In this document: piece by piece, positions 13,058-23,916 of the stretch
Position numbering within the stretch: position 1 is the first letter of the stretch
Layout of the letters: the number at the start of each line of letters is the position of its first letter
Source of the DNA: Melanopsichium pennsylvanicum
Taxonomy: Eukaryota > Basidiomycota > Ustilaginomycetes > Ustilaginales
Length of the DNA stretch: 64,000 nucleotides
Direction: 5' to 3'
NCBI GenBank assembly: GCA_900208305.1
Contig: OAPG01000008.1
Location: 682,001-746,000 of the forward strand
Notes under the pieces: model-generated
Told to the model about the DNA's origin: nothing
Databases searched by the model: none
Seen by the model: only the letters and a program-made list of their open reading frames with translations
Translations under genes and position numbers: made by a program

Positions 13058-13903
13058 ATGGGTAATGTTAAGCTAGCGATGGTGGCGGCCATGTCGCTCA
13101 CCAACGGCATTGGCAAGGATGGTGGACTACCCTGGAGGTTGAAGGGAGAGATGGCATACTTCCGCAGTGTGACAAGCCACATACCAGAGGAGGAGAAGCG
13201 AAGGGGAGCACGCAACGCCGTCATCATGGGCAGGAAGACGTGGGTGAGCATCCCGCCCAAGTTCCGTCCTCTTGCCGGGCGAATTAACATCGTGATCAGC
13301 CGGACATCCAGCGCGACAGAGCTTGGAGTGTAAGTTGGGCACTGTACCGCCACCGCCGCTGTCACTACTGCCATGATCGTGACTGACCCATATCCGCACC
13401 TTTCTTGCAGAAATCCCGAGTCGGAAGACGTCAAGGTGTTCGAATCGATCGAAAAAGCGCTGGCCCACCTGGCTTCGCCGAGAGAAGGGCAAGCAAAGAT
13501 CGGCAGGGTTTTCGTCATTGGTGGTGCCCAAATCTACACCGACTTGCTCAGGCTGGACACGAGCTCAGCAACTGTCGACAAGCTACTTGTGACTCGCATC
13601 CTGGCCCCTCGCTACGATTGCGATGCTTACTTCCCCGAATTCCGAACGGTGGAGCAATACATGAACGAAGTGGCACATGCAAGCAAGATCATCGCGCGTC
13701 AAGACATGATGAAAGATACGGCAGAGTCACAGGACGAGCCTATAGGACTACTCAAGGAACAAGAATGGACACAAGCGTCGACAGACTCGCTCCGACAGTA
13801 TTTGGGCAGCTCATGCCCCGCCGCGCTCTTGGAATCGCCCGACATGGTCACGGGCGAAGGCGAGACATGTTACGAGTACCAATTGTGGGAAAAGACAGGC
13901 TGA
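13058..13903 (+). CDS. DFR1: Dihydrofolate reductase
   Basis: Reduces dihydrofolate to tetrahydrofolate with NADPH, supplying one-carbon units for thymidylate and purine synthesis. Exon 1 is 13058-13329 and exon 2 is 13411-13903, joined across an 81-bp GTAAGT...TTGCAG intron in phase 2, giving about 254 aa. The fold is clear: AMSLTNGIGKDGGLPWRLKG near the N-terminus (the NGIG-x-x-x-LPW active-site loop), VIMGRKTWVSIP (NADPH site), RINIVISR, then FVIGGAQIYTDLL and the DAYFPEF segment. It is longer than bacterial DHFR (about 160 aa) because of the eukaryotic insert and a fungal C-terminal region before the final YEYQLWEK strand. It converges on ERG6. Confidence 0.97.
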
Positions 13904-14136
13904 TTGGTGTGTAACCCCTACCAAGACAAAAAATGGTATGCAAGTCATCGAATGTTTGTTTTACAAGAATATCCCGCGAAGCGACAGTGTTGATAAGGGC
14001 CGGTGAATAAAGCATGTACTGCATGAAAGATGCAGAGTGGGTTGAGTGCAGCTCCTCGTACACGTGAGACGCAACACGGAGAGAGCGAATTAGGCGACTA
14101 CGTATTACTACTCTGTTCGAAGGAGGGCACTAGCGA

Positions 14137-15387
14137 TCAGTTTGAGTTGGGCTTGCGGCAGACAAAGAGCATCATGGGGGTGAAGAGCTTGGTGCGGCCA
14201 CCATCTACGAGGGCATCGGCGGCAACTACGAGCGACTCGCCGACCGAATGGGTACCCTGAGGCACAAGGCGAAGGGTCTCGAGTAGCTTGACTGCTGTCT
14301 GTGTGGTGGCACGTCCGATCTTGGTCATACGGGCAACGGTAAAGTAGTCCCAGACGGTCTGGCAGTCCCTCAAGCTACCAGCAATGGGGTAATACCAAGG
14401 AATTTTGTCTCCGCGGTCAGCGAGATCCTCCTCGTGTTCAATTTCGAAGCCGACCTTCTTGAGCGCGTTTCGTGCATTCTGGATGGAGCGCATCTCGGGG
14501 ATTCCGTCACCGACCTCGATGCCGTGGGCAATGCGCTTGTGCTCGGGGTTGGTGGGGTCCCAGGCATCGGTCATGCACCATTCGTAGACACCAAACTAAA
14601 GTCGAAGTCGAGGAGGCAATGCGTGGATGGAAGGAGCATGAGCGTACTGAGGTGGACAGGCTTCAAGGAATTTGAGAGGGCGATTTGGGTGGAAAGATAC
14701 TTACAACTCCTCCGGGCTTGAGGACCTTTTGAATCTGGCCGTAGATGCCCTCGAAGTTGGGAGCATGGCAAGTTGCTTCAATGGCATAGACAGCGTCGAA
14801 AGTGTTCTCGCCGAACTGCTCATCGAGCTTCATGAAGTCGCCCTTGACGACTAAGGCACGTGGTAAAGTAAAGAGCGTGATGGGTCAATATGGCTTCGCG
14901 CGATGATTGAATGAGGTATGGGCTGGACGGTAGGCGGCTGGAACTTACATTCAACCTGATCTGAGAGACCAGCCTTCTCGGTGTACTTGCGGGCACGCTG
15001 AACCTGGTACTCGTTGTTGTTGAGACCTACGATATTGACATCGGCGAAGCGGGCAATCTCGCGGGCGGGGCCACCGACACCGCAACCGACGTCGAGGACA
15101 CGCATCTTGCGCTTGAGGCCCATGTGATGGGCGAGGTAGTGCTCGTGACGAGCGATGGCCTGCATGAAGGCCTCACCGGGGTAGTATCGGGCGAAGTGGA
15201 AGTTTTGGCCCCAACCGTACTCGTAAAGGTCGGTGGCGCCATCGTAGTAACCGTTTACGACCGAAGTGTACTCGGAAAGACGGTTGGCCATGTCGACGGC
15301 GGAGTCATCCTTGGAATCCTTTTGCCAGAACTTGGTGTAATTGGCAATGCCCTCATTGTTACGGACGTCGGTAGCAATAGGCGCCAT
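14137..15387 (-). CDS. ERG6: Sterol 24-C-methyltransferase
   Basis: Transfers a methyl group from S-adenosylmethionine to C24 of the sterol side chain (zymosterol to fecosterol) in ergosterol synthesis, at the ER and lipid droplets. Exons on the minus strand: 15387-14949, 14850-14705 and 14595-14137, with GT-AG introns and agreeing phases, giving about 347 aa. [18 protein letters not shown] (from residue 55) is the sterol-binding aromatic region; [14 protein letters not shown] (97-110) is SAM motif I. Exon 2 encodes FVKGDFMKL and [14 protein letters not shown], and exon 3 begins [16 protein letters not shown], all family hallmarks. It is divergent from MOG1 across a 735-bp promoter. Confidence 0.98.
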
Positions 15388-15675
15388 TTTCTGTTATGAT
15401 GATAGACGGGACAAGGATGAGCCGTCGATACGGAGAAAGGACGGGAGCCAAAGGAAAGGGATTGTGTGTACTTACAGAGTGTATTTTGTCCAATTGTTGG
15501 TGTTGAAAGGAGTGTGGAAAGCAAACTCGTTGATATGAAGTCGTGTTGAACGATGAACGAAGACAGAGAGAAGAGTAGGAGGACACACGTTTGGCACACG
15601 CACGTTTGCTGGTTGGCCTAACTACGTAGTATATGAGAAGCTCGGATGCGGTTTGGAGAGTTTTGGCCAGCGGCA

Positions 15676-15750
15676 ACACACACACACACACACACTTCCA
15701 CGCACCCACGCACCCACGCACCCACGCACCCACGCTCGCTCGCTCGCTCA
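15676..15750. repeat. Compound microsatellite (CA)n-(CGCACCCA)n-(CTCG)n
   Basis: Three adjoining simple tandem tracts seen directly in the sequence of the ERG6/MOG1 promoter. Likely polymorphic in length. Confidence 0.8.
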
Positions 15751-15852
15751 ATTCTTCTTGCTCGAGATGCAGAGTAGTCTCACGCGGTTCAGACAGACAC
15801 ACGGAGCGAGGGTCCAACACTTTTTGTCAAGCCAGGGTTCAGCTCCTGTACC

Positions 15853-15862
15853 GTAAATTTAC
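15853..15862. promoter_or_regulatory. GTAAATTTAC palindrome copy 2
   Basis: A perfect 10-bp palindrome in the context TGTACCGTAAATTTACATT, between ERG6 and MOG1. The flank departs from copies 1 and 4 by a C for A on the left side. Confidence 0.45.
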
Positions 15863-16122
15863 ATTACTCGACGAGAAATTGAGAAATTCGCGCTTGATAG
15901 GATCTAAATTTGATTTTGAAAGTGAGCTGATTTTTCCGTCTAAACGGGCACGTACGGTAAACCTCACACGCGACGAGGCTGTGAAGGATGACAATGCATT
16001 ACAAAGCAACCTGGCGTACACCTCCACTCCAACTCTGTCCAGACACCACGGGAGCACTCATTCAAGGATTTCAAAAAGGAACCAACCTCAATCCTATCCG
16101 CAATCTTTGGCGCTACGCTACC

Positions 16123-16856
16123 ATGACTACGACAACTGAAATAAGGACCCTCTTTGGTGGAGCCATCACTATCGATCTACCAAAAGGTTTCATCGACGCA
16201 AGGTGCGTGCTCGACTCAACCCTCGAGCAGCTGCCCATCGTTACAACAAACTAACTCTGATTCAAACATCATTTGGACCTATTGGTTTATCGCCGTCAAT
16301 AGTGACTTCCGACAGGTCCCAGACAATCAAGAGGTGCTCGTACGTGATGACTCGGGCATCAGTCTCATCGTCGAAGTCTTGCAGCTTGCCACGGACGAAG
16401 GCGCAAGTGATAGCCTTGACAAGGCTGTGAGGTAAGTCAAAAACATTAGGGCGCCGCTGCAGCTCAATCAGTAAGAAGAGATTCTGACAATCTATCTATG
16501 GCGTCAAACGTAATGACAGATTCCACTTTTCGTCTCTGGCGCACGACAACTCGGCCAGCAGCTTCATGGTGCAGGACTCAAACGCACCGCCACAAGACGC
16601 CCAGCCACCTGCCACTCCATCTCCGGCACTCCTTTACGGGACTCAGCTCGTTAGAAAGTTCGGAAAGGCTTCAGAGCCAGAAGAGCTAGTTACTATTCGC
16701 GTTGCTCTCTATAGGCTACCGTCCAAGAACGTTGACCTTGTCCTCAGCGTCAACGAGCCCGGCGAGCACGATGGGAGCTCATCTTCTCCTGGCCAATCTG
16801 CGTTTGTGTCGGCTTGCAGATCGCTTTGCATCCGAGACTGGGGCCTCTTCCCGTAA
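16123..16856 (+). CDS. MOG1: Mog1-like Ran GTPase-binding protein, three exons
   Basis: Mog1 binds Ran (Gsp1), promotes nucleotide release and supports nuclear protein import. Exons are 16123-16202, 16303-16431 and 16520-16856; each junction is GT-AG in phase 2 and reads through, giving 181 aa, close to the family length. The N-terminus TEIRTLFGGAITIDLPKGFI and, across junction 1, DFRQVPDNQEVLV form the conserved Mog1 core (LFGGAI... and RQVPDNQEV). The end carries the LCIRDWGLF strand. It is divergent from ERG6. Confidence 0.93.
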
Positions 16857-17464
16857 GCAAGCTTTGCGATTGATGACCGTGTAATGTATTCTAATCCATG
16901 ACCGCCGTGATGGTTGCTGCTTGTGGTGATTTTATAACTTGAAACAGACAAAATCGAGAAGATAGAACGGCAAAAATTAAGGTCAGAGTAGCCGCTCCTA
17001 TCGGTTGATTTTTGGCATAATTTTAAAGGCCGGAATGGGTGGAGTTGGCTCGCCTCGACAGGGTCCTGTGAATTTCAGCCATGATTACTCTGCGTCGCGG
17101 GTAGTTAACCAACACCTCTACTGTCACACAATCACGTTCAACCAGCTGGACTGTGACTATAGCCACAACAACCAACACTTGCTGAGTCGCCTACTTCCAT
17201 CTTTATGGCTCTATTCTCTCGTCGCCGTTCTTCTTCTTCTCCGCCTCGGCAGCGCCATCTCTAAAAAGTCGAGGGTCGCGCGTCTCTCAACATGACTCCT
17301 GCGCCGTAGCACTCTCCATCAATGCCAACTGGTCGGTACAACTAACATCACTCGCGCTGATCAGCTTCAACGTGTCTCTCTCCCTTCTGCGTGGCGCACC
17401 ATACAGCTTGCAATCAAAGGCCAAAATTTATCCATCCCTGTTCTGAGACCGCGCAGACCTCATC
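16857..17464. other. Intergenic region upstream of the coiled-coil gene
   Basis: About 600 bp between two plus-strand genes, CT-rich towards the right end as in other leaders here. Nothing else is identifiable. Confidence 0.4.
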
Positions 17465-19432
17465 ATGTCGCAATCCACTCCCATCGCCACCACCAAGCGC
17501 AAGGTCATGGGCCGAATGGATGCCGGCACCACTGAATCCCCTTCCGCTTCTGTGACGCCAAACGCCCGTCCGCGCATCATCCGAGCACACCATGGATATT
17601 CTTCGCCCTCCTTGTCCAGCTCGGCCACATCTAACGCTTCTCGCCCTACTCCAGGTACCAGCCGTGCGCGCGTCGACATGTCTACACTTGCGAGTCCTTC
17701 TTCGGTTGCATCCAGCCCCGCAATGTCTCCATCCGTCTCTAGACGGCCCAAGTCTGCCGTTTCGACCACTCCGCACACTATTACAGCAAGACTCTCCGCA
17801 ACTTCCCCCACTGTACGCTCCACTCCCACCTTTCATGGCAGATCAGGCTCCACAGTCGGCGTCAGTGCCTTCTCCTACAGACTGGCGGAAGCCCGAGCCG
17901 ATGCGCCAGCTGACTCCAGCCTTGCTTTTCTCCGTTCGTCGAAAGTGAGGGCACGGAATGACAGTGCCGAGATGAGTGCATCTCCCTCTGCTACATCGCT
18001 AGGCCGAGATTCAGCGAGTTCTCAGCTCTCAGCATCCATATCTCTAAGATCACCGGCGCTGCGAGCTGACCAGTCGCAATTCCCACGGCCTTCCACGCCT
18101 TCCGCGTCTGCTCGTCCAGCCCCAGCGATACCTGTCCGCCATCTCCTTTCGACTCAACGCTCTCAAGAGAAGCTCGATCATGGTGTCGCAAAACGGGACA
18201 GCAGGTCGCCTTCGCCTGTTCTTAACGCCGCACACGTTGCTGTTCCAGGATCTGCTTCGTCCCCACTCTTGATTTCTTCCAAGCACAGCATGTCCATGTC
18301 AGAGTCCGAACCTTTTGTGCCAGACAGACAAGCGTCCATCCCTGTGGCGTGGCCAACTACGATTGGGAGAGTCGAGTCGACGAGGAGCATCAACTACTCG
18401 AACGGCAACAACACTTCCGCAGATGATCACTCGGTATATGCCATCTCGCCAAGCAAAATCCGACCTATAGGCAACGTAGGTGCTATCACGAGGTTGGAAG
18501 CGGGCTCAGCAATGACAACAGGCCGTGCCTCGTCGCGATCCGGCCCTGTATTGCAGCGATCCGCAATGCCGCCTAGTTTCATGGATCTTGCGAGCGCCAG
18601 TGCCCTACAACGTCCTTCTGCTGAGCAACGCAGTAGCTTTGCCTCTAGCACCTTCTCCGTGCACTCCACCAGTCAGCCTTTGTCACCTTCTTCGGAAACC
18701 CCGCGCTCTCCTAGCGAGGTCGGCGAAGCCGAAGAGGCACGCGTCCATCGCAAGCTGCTCGACCTAGAGATCACCAACAAGAGTCTTATGGCTATCAATT
18801 CAGCGCTCGAAGTGACCAAATTGAAGCAGGCCAAGGAAATTCGCGAATTGAAGAGACGACTCAGAGAAGGCAGAGGCATTTCCGTAGATCCTACCGCTCG
18901 TGACTCGCTAGGTGGTGCTACCTCGAGCGACGAAGAGGATCTCGAGGCCGATAGCGAAGACGACGACGAATTCTCAGCGCAAGAGGACCCAGAACTCGAA
19001 GCGGCGCACCAGCGATGCAAGAACTTGGTCGACAGCATGGTCGAACAAGCGCGCAAAGCTATCTTGGCAGAATACGAGGAGCCTAGAGGCAACGTAGGCA
19101 AGGTTCTGCATCCCGCTGAACTTGAAGAAATGCAGCGCGAGATGGAACAAGGCAACGACACTGAGGCGGATACCACCATTGCGACGGATCTGTTGAATGC
19201 ATCGGTGATGCTCGACCACTCCACGAGCAAGGACGACGACCTTCCTTCCAGCTCGTCTCTTAAGTTTTCTCAAGACAGTAGAATTTATGACGAATCCTTG
19301 AGCGCACCAAATGGCACCCAACAATCAGATACGCGGCCGAGTCCCCATGGTTTTGATTCTAGCGGACTTCATCCGAATTCAGCGTATGTTGGAAACATGC
19401 CTCCCCTTCATGGTGATGTCTCCATCGACTGA
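17465..19432 (+). CDS. Ser/Pro-rich coiled-coil protein, unknown function
   Basis: A single-exon 655-aa protein from an ATG at 17465. The first 420 residues are Ser/Thr/Ala/Pro-rich and probably disordered. Residues about 425-472 form a clear heptad-like helix (HRKLLDLEITNKSLMAINSA and following basic residues), the one stretch that looks conserved. An acidic segment follows (EEDLEADSEDDDEF) and then a second helical region. The C-terminus is again Ser-rich. I do not recognise a named family; similar domain layouts occur in fungal cytoskeleton-associated proteins, but that is only analogy. Codon use matches the neighbouring genes, so I take it as real. Confidence 0.78.
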   Translation: MSQSTPIATTKRKVMGRMDAGTTESPSASVTPNARPRIIRAHHGYSSPSLSSSATSNASRPTPGTSRARVDMSTLASPSSVASSPAMSPSVSRRPKSAVSTTPHTITARLSATSPTVRSTPTFHGRSGSTVGVSAFSYRLAEARADAPADSSLAFLRSSKVRARNDSAEMSASPSATSLGRDSASSQLSASISLRSPALRADQSQFPRPSTPSASARPAPAIPVRHLLSTQRSQEKLDHGVAKRDSRSPSPVLNAAHVAVPGSASSPLLISSKHSMSMSESEPFVPDRQASIPVAWPTTIGRVESTRSINYSNGNNTSADDHSVYAISPSKIRPIGNVGAITRLEAGSAMTTGRASSRSGPVLQRSAMPPSFMDLASASALQRPSAEQRSSFASSTFSVHSTSQPLSPSSETPRSPSEVGEAEEARVHRKLLDLEITNKSLMAINSALEVTKLKQAKEIRELKRRLREGRGISVDPTARDSLGGATSSDEEDLEADSEDDDEFSAQEDPELEAAHQRCKNLVDSMVEQARKAILAEYEEPRGNVGKVLHPAELEEMQREMEQGNDTEADTTIATDLLNASVMLDHSTSKDDDLPSSSSLKFSQDSRIYDESLSAPNGTQQSDTRPSPHGFDSSGLHPNSAYVGNMPPLHGDVSID

Positions 19433-19932
19433 GTGCAGTATTCCAATTTCCGTGCCCATGCGGAAGAGCGCGATCGTACGAATTATTTTAACTCAAGTCT
19501 TCAGAAACGTTTTGTCAACTGCTTTTCACAATGATACCCCATGACTTACTTGCGCACAGATTTCCATCGATTGTGTTAGTTGCCGGCTTCGCCGTTGCTA
19601 AGGATCAGCGCCAGAGTGCGTCGCTGGAGTATACTTCTTGGAATTGCTTCAACTTTGCGGCTGAAGCCAGGGCTGTCCTTTGCTGTTCAACCTTTTTGAG
19701 TGCAAATTCATCTTCGCCAAACAAGGCTGCAAGTTGCCTTCTTCAAGGACATGTGGTTCGGGTGATACGTGGAAATTTACTCGTGTACAGGCAGCCCGGT
19801 TACAACTTCCGGAGGTGCTTGAACAAAATTCTTCATTCCTCTTTCGATGGTCAAGCGTTTGTGACTGTGGTGAGCCATACACGCTCCATTCGACAGCATC
19901 CCTTACCTACTCATCCTTTCCGAAACTTGTCC
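19433..19932. terminator. Convergent 3' region between the coiled-coil gene and MDM1
   Basis: 500 bp between facing stop codons. A plus-strand frame (19531-20523) crosses it and the MDM1 3' end, but without an identifiable domain I treat it as a shadow. Polyadenylation signals for both genes are expected here. Confidence 0.35.
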
Positions 19933-22900
19933 CTAACCCTCTGTACCAGCGGCAACAACAGGGGCTCCAGAAAGCAATTCATCAACCACGACGTCCAACA
20001 AGCCGTACATCAGATGCTTGTTCAATCTCTTATTCTGCAGTGCAGCAAAGACTCTTCTTGTTCCCTTCCTTGCGTTTTCCCTGCCAACAAAGTTCGCTGC
20101 CAATTCGGGAATGAGACTGGCGAGTTTGCTATTGGCATTTTCTCGAAGTGCGTCTTTCTCCGCTGGCGTTCTCGGCGTCGTCGGCTCTTTCAATACTCCG
20201 TTCGGCCAGAGATTTCCTTTGAACGCCGCGATGTAACCAACGACAGAGAGCGGAGAGAGGGCGGTGGAGAACGTCTCGCGAATTTTGCGTTCGACGGTGG
20301 ATCCAAACAACTGCTGCAGAAGAATGACGATAGCTTGTCGACGAAGCCAATTGTTCTTTTCGTTCAGCTCGAAAAGCTCGGTGAAAAGGTCGCAAATTGG
20401 CTCGGTCCAGTATGTCGTGCCCGCACCTGCTGCCTCGCGCAATTCGGCTGGGGTGGCGTCCTTATCCATGGCTTGAGAGACCATGTCGATGTCAGCGATG
20501 CCTTGGACCAGAGATGTACCTGACTTGGTTTGCATCTGCGTCGAAAGGCGTTGTACGACAACGTCGAGCATCGAGGGACCGATTCCGATCAAGTCATCCA
20601 GGCCTTCGGCGACACCTGTCATGCTTTTGAAGAGCGTCTTGACGAGACCGCCCCCGGAAAATACTGCCTTTCGCCTTCCTAGCAGTTCTGGAGTGGCTTC
20701 GCTGAGCTGAGCGGAGGTTGCAGCAGTTGGGGTCTGCGAGAGGAAAAGACGAAGCTCCTCACTCTCGCAAGCCACCTTAAGCTTAATCAGAGCTTGCAGG
20801 TACTTCTCAAGCGCTGCCTTTCTGGCGTCGACGAAGGGGGCGTGGACCAATCCGACTAGTCTTTTACCGGGAAAGTCCGACTCGAGTGCCCGCACCTCAA
20901 CGTAGCGCTCCTTCAGCGACTGGTGCAGAGTCCAGAACTCGGAATACCTCCTTCCTACGATCCAGCCGCGTGCTGTTGGGGCCGCGACATCATTGCTCTT
21001 GCCTGGCTTGACCGATCTGCACTTTTCTTGCTCAAAAATGCCAACCTCGATAAGATAGACGGCGTACTCTTTCCCTTCCTGGTCGACCGAAATCATCGAG
21101 TCCTGTATGGACACCTTCGTTTGCCCAGGGATCAGTTGGGTCGCAGCCATTTGCTGTTCGAGCTGATTGCGTTGCCAACGAACGTCACGGGCTTCTCGTC
21201 TCACTGCCTGTATTGACTGAGCCAACAATCGCATCTCGCCACTTCTGGCGCCTGTGAGTTCGGCTTTTCTGGCCAGAGCGTCCAGGATCTCAGCCTGTGC
21301 CTCGAGTTTTTCAAGCTGAGCGTCTATCCTGCCGACCTCCTGTCGCAAGTTGAAGCTTGACAGGCCGGCGAGAGCGCCCTGTGGTGCTCTGGGCTCGTCG
21401 ATCACTTTGCTCGGAACTTGTCGAGGCGTGCGGGGCTGGCTGTTTGGATCCGGACCGGTGGAAATTTTGGTGGCATTCTTGCCATCCGGTGATTGCTGAT
21501 GGGCGTGTAGGGCAGTGGAGCGTCGAAGCTTATTGCCAGCGTTCGAATCGAGAGGTGGAAGGGGGCCAGGTCGCTTTCTAGATTTGTCAAGGTCGTCATC
21601 TATGATGCTTTGTAGTACACTTTGCAACTCATCCATCTTCTCGATGTGAATGAGGTCAGAACTGTTGTCGCCACGGTGTTCATCTCGATCTTGTTCTCTA
21701 CCATGGTCGTCCGCCTCGTCAAACAGGGGATCCTCGCGGAAAAGGGGTGTTCTTCCATCCGGCCCTGCATGTTGTGTTCGCCCTCCGATGAGGATGTCTA
21801 GATTGTCCGATTTGGCGCTCGCTTTTGATCTGCTACCACTCAGCGACTCACCAAAGAGATTAGGCTGTCTTGCTTCGGGACCAGTAGAGCTGTCAGTCCC
21901 AAACAGATCAGCATGCTCGACATTGGGCTTTGTTGAGCGACCGAGTGGGCGGTGCAAGCTCTCTTGCGCATCAGAGGGCTTGCTCTGCGCGAAAATTTGT
22001 GCGTGCGCAGCAATGGAGCCCACGCTCGAGGCGAGACCAGCGGCAAGGTGAGGATTCGGACGTAGGTCTTGTGCGGCTTTAACGAAAAGATCGCTCTCCC
22101 GGAAGCTAGGCCAGTCTTCCTCCTCCATTTCATCGTACATCTGTTGTTGTGCACGAAGAACGTCCCATCTAACACGCCAGACGTCCAAACCAGTTATATG
22201 GGCGTCTAGGCTTGTCTCGAGAAACTGCCTGGCACTGTCGATGTATTGTTTGGAAACCTTGATAGCGGGCGAAGAGTAGTAGATGCTGTCGAACATGCGA
22301 AGGTCCTCTTTCAGGGTCTGAATGGCCGCACGAGGGGGGTTTGGAGCTTTTGCTGCAGCGCTGAGTTGCTCGCGCTCGGCTGACAGGTCCGCTTCAGAGT
22401 CTTCCAGAGGATTCTTGAAAGATTCGACTAGCAGCCAGAATTGAACCAGAATGGACCTCTTGCGACGGTCCATGAATTCCATGAAAAAGGAAAGGCTGGA
22501 AGGGTTGAGAAGCACATCATGCAATCTGACGCGAGAAGCGTTGGGATCAGCACCCGCAGAAGCTTTGGCGGACACCACGGGAAGACCCTTATCGGAGCCG
22601 AGCTGCGTAATCTTTTGCTCTGCGACGGTGTAGGCCATCTCGAGTCGATGAAGGTATGATTGAAGCTTTGCGCGAGTTGAGTCGGATGGGTCGTCCGATA
22701 AGCGTTCTAGGTTGGTCTTTGTCTTCCTGATCTGCACAGCAATATCATTCTTCGTTCTCCTGACTTCCAGCAGAGAGGTGGCGTGTCGAATGGATCGTAA
22801 GAAGGCTTCAAAAGACTTCTGATCTGGCCTCTTCACATCTTGCGTCCACGGCATCGGGATTTTGGGATCGGTATCGACGAAAGGAACGCTGCGTGACCGT

Positions 22901-23916
22901 CCAGACTTCCCGCTCGAGAGTGTCTCTTGCTTGTCGAGGGCATCTCGCAGTTTGCCGACGAGGATCTGCTCGTGAATGACTGCACCAGCTTTTTGCTCCA
23001 GGAGGTTGTTCCAAAAATCAGGATCGCTGATCGACTCAATGACGGTAAAAAGGATGGTACAGCTTAGTAGCTCGCGGACGATAATGTGGACGGAAGGGCC
23101 CTCGCTTTCTGGATATGGCATGATTGCGCGAAGAAGGCGAGCGCAGACAGATCGAAGACAGGCCTGCTCGGCAGGCTTGGTGTTGGGACTGCTCATGTCG
23201 CCAACAGCAGGATGCAATCGTCCGCCCTCGAACTTTCGAGCAAGGAAAAGATCAGTCTGATCGCTTCCGAAACTGGCAAGTTGAGCATTTTCGGAAGAAC
23301 CGCGAAAGTCCGCCTCAGCTTTGCGAAAGGAATGGATGTGCGCAGTGATCTTGGGAATCAGTCTCCGCACGACGAGATCAGCATGGTCGAGCTTGATCAC
23401 GAGTCCAGTCACCGTTTCGAGCGCATTCCGGACTGTCTGCTCTACTGCTTGAACGAACTCGGGAGCTGAGTCTGACCGAGTGGGTTCGAGCGAGCCGGTG
23501 GCCAAGGGCGTGTGCCATTTGCAGACGAAGTCACGAAGGATCAAGTTGACCACTTCATCTATGATTCTAGCCAAAGGCGCAAATTCGGTACGCTCCCGGC
23601 TCGATGTAGACGCGTTGTGGGATTCGCGAGCCCAATCCAAGCGTGTGCGTTGTGCCGACCATGCTGCTTGAGTGAGAAATGCGAGACGTGGTAAGGAGCG
23701 AAGGTTGTCGCGGGAGCTCCGCCGACGCTGTATGGACTTGACATCGGCGACGTGACAAACGAAGAAGTAGAAGAGTAGGAGAACCAAAGTCCATGCAAGC
23801 AGGAGGAAGGGAATTGCCAAAAGATGGCTTGTCCAACGCAGCCGCAGTGCGGCACTGGTGAGCAATGGTGGCACAAGAATGATGAGCGCAGCGACGGAAA
23901 GAGGTTTGCTCAGCAT
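19933..23916 (-). CDS. MDM1: MDM1-type sorting nexin (PXA-RGS-PX-nexin C)
   Basis: A large (about 1327 aa) membrane-anchored sorting nexin. In yeast Mdm1 tethers the ER to the vacuole and acts in lipid-droplet and fatty-acid handling; animal relatives are SNX13/14/25. The N-terminus has two hydrophobic segments (about residues 5-55). A PXA region follows (about 105-300, with LARIIDEVVNLILRDFVCKW). The RGS domain is at about 455-600 (LHDVLLNPSSLSFFMEFMDR). The PX domain is at about 935-1060 (VGRRYSEFWTLHQSLKERY, LESDFPGKRL). The nexin C-terminal domain is at about 1150-1290. No intron is needed. The start is the first ATG (23916) just ahead of the membrane segment; an extension of seven codons upstream has no ATG. 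Confidence 0.92.
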   Translation of the reverse strand: MLSKPLSVAALIILVPPLLTSAALRLRWTSHLLAIPFLLLAWTLVLLLFYFFVCHVADVKSIQRRRSSRDNLRSLPRLAFLTQAAWSAQRTRLDWARESHNASTSSRERTEFAPLARIIDEVVNLILRDFVCKWHTPLATGSLEPTRSDSAPEFVQAVEQTVRNALETVTGLVIKLDHADLVVRRLIPKITAHIHSFRKAEADFRGSSENAQLASFGSDQTDLFLARKFEGGRLHPAVGDMSSPNTKPAEQACLRSVCARLLRAIMPYPESEGPSVHIIVRELLSCTILFTVIESISDPDFWNNLLEQKAGAVIHEQILVGKLRDALDKQETLSSGKSGRSRSVPFVDTDPKIPMPWTQDVKRPDQKSFEAFLRSIRHATSLLEVRRTKNDIAVQIRKTKTNLERLSDDPSDSTRAKLQSYLHRLEMAYTVAEQKITQLGSDKGLPVVSAKASAGADPNASRVRLHDVLLNPSSLSFFMEFMDRRKRSILVQFWLLVESFKNPLEDSEADLSAEREQLSAAAKAPNPPRAAIQTLKEDLRMFDSIYYSSPAIKVSKQYIDSARQFLETSLDAHITGLDVWRVRWDVLRAQQQMYDEMEEEDWPSFRESDLFVKAAQDLRPNPHLAAGLASSVGSIAAHAQIFAQSKPSDAQESLHRPLGRSTKPNVEHADLFGTDSSTGPEARQPNLFGESLSGSRSKASAKSDNLDILIGGRTQHAGPDGRTPLFREDPLFDEADDHGREQDRDEHRGDNSSDLIHIEKMDELQSVLQSIIDDDLDKSRKRPGPLPPLDSNAGNKLRRSTALHAHQQSPDGKNATKISTGPDPNSQPRTPRQVPSKVIDEPRAPQGALAGLSSFNLRQEVGRIDAQLEKLEAQAEILDALARKAELTGARSGEMRLLAQSIQAVRREARDVRWQRNQLEQQMAATQLIPGQTKVSIQDSMISVDQEGKEYAVYLIEVGIFEQEKCRSVKPGKSNDVAAPTARGWIVGRRYSEFWTLHQSLKERYVEVRALESDFPGKRLVGLVHAPFVDARKAALEKYLQALIKLKVACESEELRLFLSQTPTAATSAQLSEATPELLGRRKAVFSGGGLVKTLFKSMTGVAEGLDDLIGIGPSMLDVVVQRLSTQMQTKSGTSLVQGIADIDMVSQAMDKDATPAELREAAGAGTTYWTEPICDLFTELFELNEKNNWLRRQAIVILLQQLFGSTVERKIRETFSTALSPLSVVGYIAAFKGNLWPNGVLKEPTTPRTPAEKDALRENANSKLASLIPELAANFVGRENARKGTRRVFAALQNKRLNKHLMYGLLDVVVDELLSGAPVVAAGTEG

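Larger units (their letters stand above)
15388..16122. promoter_or_regulatory. Divergent promoter region of ERG6 and MOG1
   Basis: No gene is seen. It contains a (CA)n tract near 15676-15696, an 8-bp CGCACCCA tandem at about 15700-15735, a (CTCG)n tract to about 15750, and a GTAAATTTAC palindrome at 15853-15862. The tandem tracts lie about 300 bp upstream of the ERG6 start. Confidence 0.5.

Noticed and set aside
15676..15750. Telomere-like or satellite repeat near the (CA)n-(CGCACCCA)n tract
   Set aside because: The units do not match TTAGGG, are short and internal, and fit a promoter microsatellite.
19531..20523. 330-codon plus-strand frame over the MDM1 3' end
   Set aside because: Most of it is antisense to the conserved nexin C-terminal domain and it has no recognisable domain itself.
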